In this document: positions 60,018-64,000 of the stretch, in pieces
How the letters are laid out: the number at the start of each line of letters is the position of its first letter
Position numbering within the stretch: the first letter of the stretch is position 1
Source: Pseudomonadales bacterium
Lineage (GTDB): Bacteria; Pseudomonadota; Gammaproteobacteria; Pseudomonadales; Halieaceae
Length of the DNA: 64,000 nt
Direction: 5' to 3'
Assembly: GCA_024234815.1 (NCBI GenBank)
Contig: JACKNO010000002.1
Location: 124,001-188,000 of the forward strand
Position numbers and translations under genes: made by a program
The notes under the pieces: model-generated
The model's database searches: none
Told to the model about the DNA's origin: nothing
The model's input: only the letters and a program-made list of their open reading frames with translations

Positions 60018-61034
60018 ATGAGTACACAACAGCTAGATACTGCCATTCTGGGAAAATACCTTGAGCAACACATACCGGGTTTCAAGGGGCCCGTGGTAGC
60101 GGAAAAGTTTGAGGGCGGACAGTCAAATCCCACGTTCAAGCTGACGGCTGGTGGTACCTCCTACGTCCTGCGCCGCAAGCCTCCGGGCGAGCTACTGAAA
60201 TCCGCCCATGCGGTGGACCGGGAGTTCCGGGTGATCAGTGCGCTGCAGAACACGGACGTGCCAGTACCCAGAACCTACCTGTTGTGCGAGGACCCGGCGA
60301 TTATCGGCTCCATGTTTTATGTCATGGAATGCATGGAGGGCCGGATACTGTGGGACCCGGCCCTGCCCGAGGCCGCGGACAACAATGAGCGCGCCGCGAT
60401 TTATGACGCCATGAATGCCACCATGGCAGCGCTGCACAGCGTGAACGTGGAAAGCGTCGGACTGGCGGACTACGGCCGCCCCGGCAATTACTTTGAGCGC
60501 CAGGTGGGCCGCTGGACCCAACAATACCGCGCCTCCGAAACCCAGCACATACCCGCCATGGAGGCCCTGATGACCTGGCTGCCGGCCAATATGCCAGCGG
60601 ACGATGGCGCGGTGAGCCTTGTCCACGGCGACTACCGCCTGGACAATATGATGTTTCACGCCACGGAACCGAGAGTAATCGCCCTGCTGGACTGGGAATT
60701 GTCCACCCTGGGCCATCCGCTGGCCGATCTTGCCAACCAGTGCATGGCGTGGATGTTGCCGCGCGATGGCGGCGTCATGGGGCTCGCCGGAGTAGACCGG
60801 CAGGCCCTGGGTATTCCCAGCGACGAGCAGTACATTGCCCGTTATTGTGAGCGCACCGGCCGCGGCGAAATCAAAAACTGGAACTTCTATATCGTGTTTT
60901 CCCTGTTCCGCCTGGCTGCCATATGCCAGGGCATTGTGAAACGCGCGCAGATCGGCACCGCTTCGAGCACCAAGGCCGACTCCCGTGGCGATGCGGTAAT
61001 ACCGCTGGCGGAGTTGGGCGCGAGTTTGATGTAG
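60018..61034 (+). CDS. APH-fold phosphotransferase (ACAD10/LvaA-like)
   Basis: A 338-residue aminoglycoside-phosphotransferase-fold kinase. It has EKFEGGQSNPTFKLTAG (about 29-45) and VLRRKPPGELL (Lys of ATP binding) in the N-lobe, then VHGDYRLDNMMFH (catalytic loop HGDxxxxN, about 199-211) and LLDWELSTLGHPLADL (Mg-binding D-W-E, about 222-237). This is the ACAD10/11-N-terminal and LvaA-like group, which phosphorylates 4-hydroxyacyl-CoAs in fatty-acid or levulinate catabolism, not antibiotic resistance. The ATG at 60018 is chosen because upstream frame overlaps the divergent sprT. Confidence 0.88.
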   Translation: MSTQQLDTAILGKYLEQHIPGFKGPVVAEKFEGGQSNPTFKLTAGGTSYVLRRKPPGELLKSAHAVDREFRVISALQNTDVPVPRTYLLCEDPAIIGSMFYVMECMEGRILWDPALPEAADNNERAAIYDAMNATMAALHSVNVESVGLADYGRPGNYFERQVGRWTQQYRASETQHIPAMEALMTWLPANMPADDGAVSLVHGDYRLDNMMFHATEPRVIALLDWELSTLGHPLADLANQCMAWMLPRDGGVMGLAGVDRQALGIPSDEQYIARYCERTGRGEIKNWNFYIVFSLFRLAAICQGIVKRAQIGTASSTKADSRGDAVIPLAELGASLM

Positions 61035-61127
61035 CAGGATTCGAGCGCGCCGGGAAGGGTTATGTAGCAACTACAGTCGTCTGTTGAAGCTCAGGGCCGT
61101 GTGCCGCGCTGCCGACAACGACATCAC

Positions 61128-61149
61128 AAAAAAAGGGGCTTTCGCCCCC
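61128..61149 (-). terminator. Intrinsic terminator of the patatin gene
   Basis: On the minus strand GGGGC (61149 side) pairs with GCCCC around GAAA and is followed by a run of seven T residues. It lies just four bases after the stop of the patatin gene at 61154. Confidence 0.85.
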
Positions 61150-61153
61150 TATT

Positions 61154-62806
61154 CTATGCCGCCCTTGAACTGGCTTGCTCTCCCTCCGGTGGAGCCTTGG
61201 CCGCTTTCCGGGCTGTTCCGGCTTTCTTGCCACCGGCAGACTTCTTGCGCACCGGAGCTTTTTTCGCCGGTTTTGTCGCGGCGCCCATTTTCGCGCGATC
61301 CGCCCGCGTGGGGGGCGGACGGCGCCGGGATGCCCGCGGCCTTTTGACCTCGGATAACTCCGGCCGCAGGTCCCCTGTTTCAAACCGGTTCAGGATCTCC
61401 TCCATGGTCCGGCTGATCTTGGTACAGATGCGAATCGCCTCCACACTTGGATAGGTGGAGTGCTCACCGCCTTCCATCAATTCGATCAGGTCCTTTTCGG
61501 ACAAATGCGAGAGTATCTTGGCGGGGTTATACCAGCGGAAGCTGGGTATGATGTTGATATCGCCACTGTAATCCTGGTCAATCAGCGCGTGCACACTGTT
61601 CATGAGCATATTGAAACGCGGCCAGTTATCCCCCTGGCGCTGCACCACGCTGCGGTAAAAATTGAGCACTTCGCGCCCCACGCCAATCCCGAGGCTACCG
61701 AGGGCGGCACCGAGGGCGCCGCGATTACCTTCTTTCTTGAGAAAGGGTATCGCGATCGGGTTGACCATACTGACAATGTAATGATTGGTACTGTAAAGCC
61801 GTGACAGGCGCTTGGCGGGAAGGTCGTCGGCGATGGAGCCGTCCACCCACTTGCGCGTCGGCAGGTAGGGCTGCGCCTCCCCGTGTACGTTCTTGGCCAT
61901 GAGCATCACCGGTGGGAAAACCCCCGGCACCGCGCAGGATGCCATTACCGCGGAGCGCACGTATACGTTTGGTGAGGTTATCGCGTTCAGCAGGCGCGAG
62001 CGCTGGTACGGTTCCGCCGGCGCCACGGTAATGCTGATCTGGCGGCCGGTTTTCTCATAGGCTTCCTGGAAGGTGTAATCGGGTACCATACGGGCAATCA
62101 GGCGCCCCAGGTCTCCCACGTCAATCTGCGGGTTGGCGCCAAAAAACATGCGTGAAAATATGCCCGCCTCCCGCTCGGCCTCAAACAACACATTTGCGGG
62201 GCTGTAGAAACGCTGCAGTTCCGCGTCAGTGTGCGTCCCCAGCACGCCCGCCACCAGTGAACCCGCACTGGAACCCGAGATCACCCTGGGCAACAGGCCC
62301 TGCTCCAGCATGGTCTTGACCACCCCGAGGTGGTAAAAACCCAACACGCCGCCACCGCTGAGCATCAGCGCCGAGCGCCCAAAGCAGACATTGGCCCGGT
62401 AGAAAAAATCCATTTTGTCCTGGGGGTCGATCAGGCTGCTGTCGAGGTCCGCCAGGTAGCGCAGCGACTCATCAACCTCGTCGATGTACTGCTCTATGAG
62501 TTTCTTGGTGCCGTATTTGGCCTGACGATACAGGCTGCTGCGCCCCATACCGCCCATATTGCCGTGAATACCCTCGTTAAGGGTGAACAACAGGCCGTGG
62601 TGATCGTGGCGCGCGCGCAAGCTGCGGATTCGGTCCAGGCGCAGGCGAATCTGGGCGTAATCGTACTGGCTGGTCTGGTCGACCTCGCGCCAACGCCTTT
62701 TGCCGGATAATTCATCATGTTCAATCGCCGCCGTACGCCAATCGTCGTAGCTGCGGCATTTAGCCATCGTGCGCTCAAGTTTCTTGAGTTTGCGCGAATT
62801 ACCCAC
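61154..62806 (-). CDS. DUF3336-patatin lipid hydrolase with basic C-terminal tail
   Basis: A 550-residue protein with an N-terminal DUF3336-like part (about 1-135) and a patatin phospholipase domain (about 140-340). The oxyanion loop SGGGVLGFYHLG (150-161), the nucleophile S180 in GSSAG and the catalytic Asp in VDGSIADD (near 323) are all present. This layout matches the yeast Tgl3/4/5 and bacterial DUF3336 triacylglycerol-lipase type. The last 64 residues are Lys/Arg/Ala-rich (PRASRRRPPPTRADRAK, PAKKAPVRKKSAGGKK), net charge about +18. Start is GTG at 62806. An intrinsic terminator follows. Confidence 0.88.
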   Translation of the reverse strand: MGNSRKLKKLERTMAKCRSYDDWRTAAIEHDELSGKRRWREVDQTSQYDYAQIRLRLDRIRSLRARHDHHGLLFTLNEGIHGNMGGMGRSSLYRQAKYGTKKLIEQYIDEVDESLRYLADLDSSLIDPQDKMDFFYRANVCFGRSALMLSGGGVLGFYHLGVVKTMLEQGLLPRVISGSSAGSLVAGVLGTHTDAELQRFYSPANVLFEAEREAGIFSRMFFGANPQIDVGDLGRLIARMVPDYTFQEAYEKTGRQISITVAPAEPYQRSRLLNAITSPNVYVRSAVMASCAVPGVFPPVMLMAKNVHGEAQPYLPTRKWVDGSIADDLPAKRLSRLYSTNHYIVSMVNPIAIPFLKKEGNRGALGAALGSLGIGVGREVLNFYRSVVQRQGDNWPRFNMLMNSVHALIDQDYSGDINIIPSFRWYNPAKILSHLSEKDLIELMEGGEHSTYPSVEAIRICTKISRTMEEILNRFETGDLRPELSEVKRPRASRRRPPPTRADRAKMGAATKPAKKAPVRKKSAGGKKAGTARKAAKAPPEGEQASSRAA

Positions 62807-63074
62807 CCTGACACCTCTTCTGATTTCAGCTTTCGCAAATATGACTGCCCATCAAGCATAATCCAAATGGCATATGACTCCCAGTGCTTTGTGGAATGCG
62901 GCAGCCGGCTTGTGCGGCGCCCGGGCGGTATGGGGGCAAGGCTGCGCTTGCGCACCGCACTCGCCGAGTAGTGAAATCCTGCTCGCGGTGGTGCTTTCAA
63001 TCGCCAAAACCACTAGAATTCGTGATCCCGCACGGGTAATCAATAATAACCACCGATCACGATGAGGGTCCCTC

Positions 63075-64000
63075 TTGCGCGCATATCTGGTCGCCGCCGT
63101 TTTGTTGCTGCTCATATTCGGGGGTATATCCGCCTATCTCTACCGCCAGTATGCAGCGATGTCCGGCATGGACTTCAGCCCCGGCCCCATTACGGTCACC
63201 GCGGCAGCCGTCGAGACGGCCCAATGGGATACTGTGCTGGCGGCGATAGGCACCATCAGGGCGGTGCGGGGCGTGGAACTCAGCACTGAGTCCAGCGGCG
63301 AAGTGGTCTCTGTCGATGTCGTATCCGGCCATCACGTCGAGCGGGGCGACCTGCTGCTTTCCCTGAACGACAAGCTTGAAAAGGCCAGCCGGGAGAACCA
63401 GATAGCCGGGCTTGAGCTTGCCAAACTGTTGTACGAGCGCGACCGCAAACTGGTGGCGCAGAAGTCCATTCCCCAGAGCCAGTACGACCGCTCCAGGGCG
63501 GACCTGGAGCAGGCCAGGGCCCAGCTTGCCGAAACCGAAGCCCGGCTGGACGACAAGCGCATCCAGGCGCCTTTCGCCGGCACCATCGGCATCGTACATG
63601 TCAAAGTGGGCAGCTATCTCAACCCGGGAGACAGTATTACCACCTTGCAGGACCTGTCGGAGCTGGAAATCGATTTTACCTTACCCGCGCGCTACTACCC
63701 GCTGCTGCGCAAAGGCCAGCAGATAGCGGTGCGCGTCAATGCGTTCCCCGAGCAGGTATTCTCAGCCACTCTCAGCGCACTGGATGCCAAGGTCGACCCT
63801 GACACCAATAACCTCCTGCTACGAGCCACACTGGAGCCTGACAGCAAGCTGCTTCCCGGCATGTTCGCACAGCTCGAACTCGCACTTGGCAACCCGGCAC
63901 AGGTAGTGACCGTTCCGGAAACGGCGGTCAGCTATTCACTGCAGGGCGATACCGTGTATGTGCTTGAAAGTGATGATGAGGGGCTCAGCGCCATCCCCAG
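63075..64000 (+). CDS. RND efflux periplasmic adaptor (MFP/HlyD family), 3' end cut by window edge
   Basis: Membrane-fusion protein of an RND exporter. The frame is open to the window edge for 308 codons. It begins at TTG 63075, preceded by GAGGG six bases away; an in-frame TGA at 63063 excludes earlier starts. The first 25 residues form a membrane anchor (VAAVLLLLIFGGISAYLY). A lipoyl-like half follows (VRGVELSTESSGEVVSVDVVSGHHVERGD), then a coiled-coil hairpin, the second lipoyl half (QAPFAGTIGIVHVKVGSYLNPGD) and a beta-barrel (PARYYPLLRKGQQIAVRV). The transporter gene itself probably lies beyond the edge. Confidence 0.88.
   Translation, partial: MRAYLVAAVLLLLIFGGISAYLYRQYAAMSGMDFSPGPITVTAAAVETAQWDTVLAAIGTIRAVRGVELSTESSGEVVSVDVVSGHHVERGDLLLSLNDKLEKASRENQIAGLELAKLLYERDRKLVAQKSIPQSQYDRSRADLEQARAQLAETEARLDDKRIQAPFAGTIGIVHVKVGSYLNPGDSITTLQDLSELEIDFTLPARYYPLLRKGQQIAVRVNAFPEQVFSATLSALDAKVDPDTNNLLLRATLEPDSKLLPGMFAQLELALGNPAQVVTVPETAVSYSLQGDTVYVLESDDEGLSAIP

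Noticed and set aside
60018..61034. Aminoglycoside resistance gene
   Set aside because: Although the fold is APH-like, GGQSNPTFKL, RRKPPG and DWELSTLGHP are marks of the ACAD10/LvaA-like group in CoA metabolism; no mobile element is nearby.
1..64000. CRISPR arrays, tRNA or rRNA genes, transposases, integrases and att repeats
   Set aside because: No regularly spaced direct repeats, cloverleaf-type sequences, rRNA stretches or transposase/integrase motifs were found by reading. Small ncRNAs cannot be excluded without a covariance search.

Overview
The window is a GC-rich, densely coded stretch of a gammaproteobacterial chromosome. The aerobic, CoA-rich lipid catabolism, the Pseudomonas-like hemN-fnr-cco arrangement, the pepA-holC-valS block and a wax ester synthase fit a marine member of the Halieaceae/Cellvibrionales (OM60/NOR5-like). 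That placement is inference from gene content and not from a marker gene. I see no rRNA, tRNA, CRISPR array, insertion sequence or phage gene.

Layout. 1-5.1 kb (minus): a tightly overlapping coenzyme F420 operon in the order npdG-cofE-cofD-cofC-fbiC, with fbiC running off the left edge. It is transcribed divergently from an SDR gene (5.3-6.0 kb). 6.2-11.4 kb: a very large DUF1631/GGDEF/EAL protein followed by a LuxR-type regulator. 11.4-23.9 kb: a microaerobic respiration block with hemN, an FNR/Anr sensor, a Yip1-like membrane protein, ccoNOQP, ccoGHIS, a SafE-like membrane protein and, convergent to it, ompW. Three FNR-type palindromes precede hemN, the Yip1-cco unit and ompW, each about 31-32 bp from a -10-like hexamer as in class II FNR promoters. 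24-28.7 kb (minus): an MliC-like lipoprotein, a TauE-type permease, and an HsaD-like hydrolase/HsaA-like monooxygenase pair with an SDR. 28.8-32 kb: a secreted trypsin-like protease, trhO, bolA and an AraC regulator.

32.2-40.2 kb: an unknown protein and an RDD protein, then pepA, holC, valS, a cold-shock protein, a membrane-anchored cold-shock-domain protein and a small methyltransferase. 40.2-47.8 kb: a secreted TPR protein, a wax ester synthase/DGAT with a long Lys/Ala/Arg tail, TatD, RapA and a glycine-zipper protein. 48-53.9 kb (minus): an acyl-CoA catabolism operon (hydrolase, two SDRs, a carboxyltransferase without its biotin carboxylase, an enoyl-CoA hydratase and a CaiB/AMACR-type enzyme). 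54.2-56.4 kb: a diguanylate cyclase and an AraC regulator. 56.5-64 kb: DUF748, SprT-like, an APH-fold CoA-metabolism kinase, a DUF3336-patatin protein with a second basic tail, and an RND adaptor cut by the right edge.

How it fits together. The respiration block supplies and matures a high-affinity cbb3 oxidase and provides oxygen-independent heme synthesis under FNR control. The CoA and HsaA/HsaD clusters suggest use of branched, cyclic or steroid-like carbon, and the WS/DGAT and patatin suggest storage and mobilisation of neutral lipid. The two points I find most worth following are the F420 operon, which lacks an FbiB-type reductase domain, and the histone-H1/PhaF-like basic tails on both the lipid-making enzyme and the patatin.
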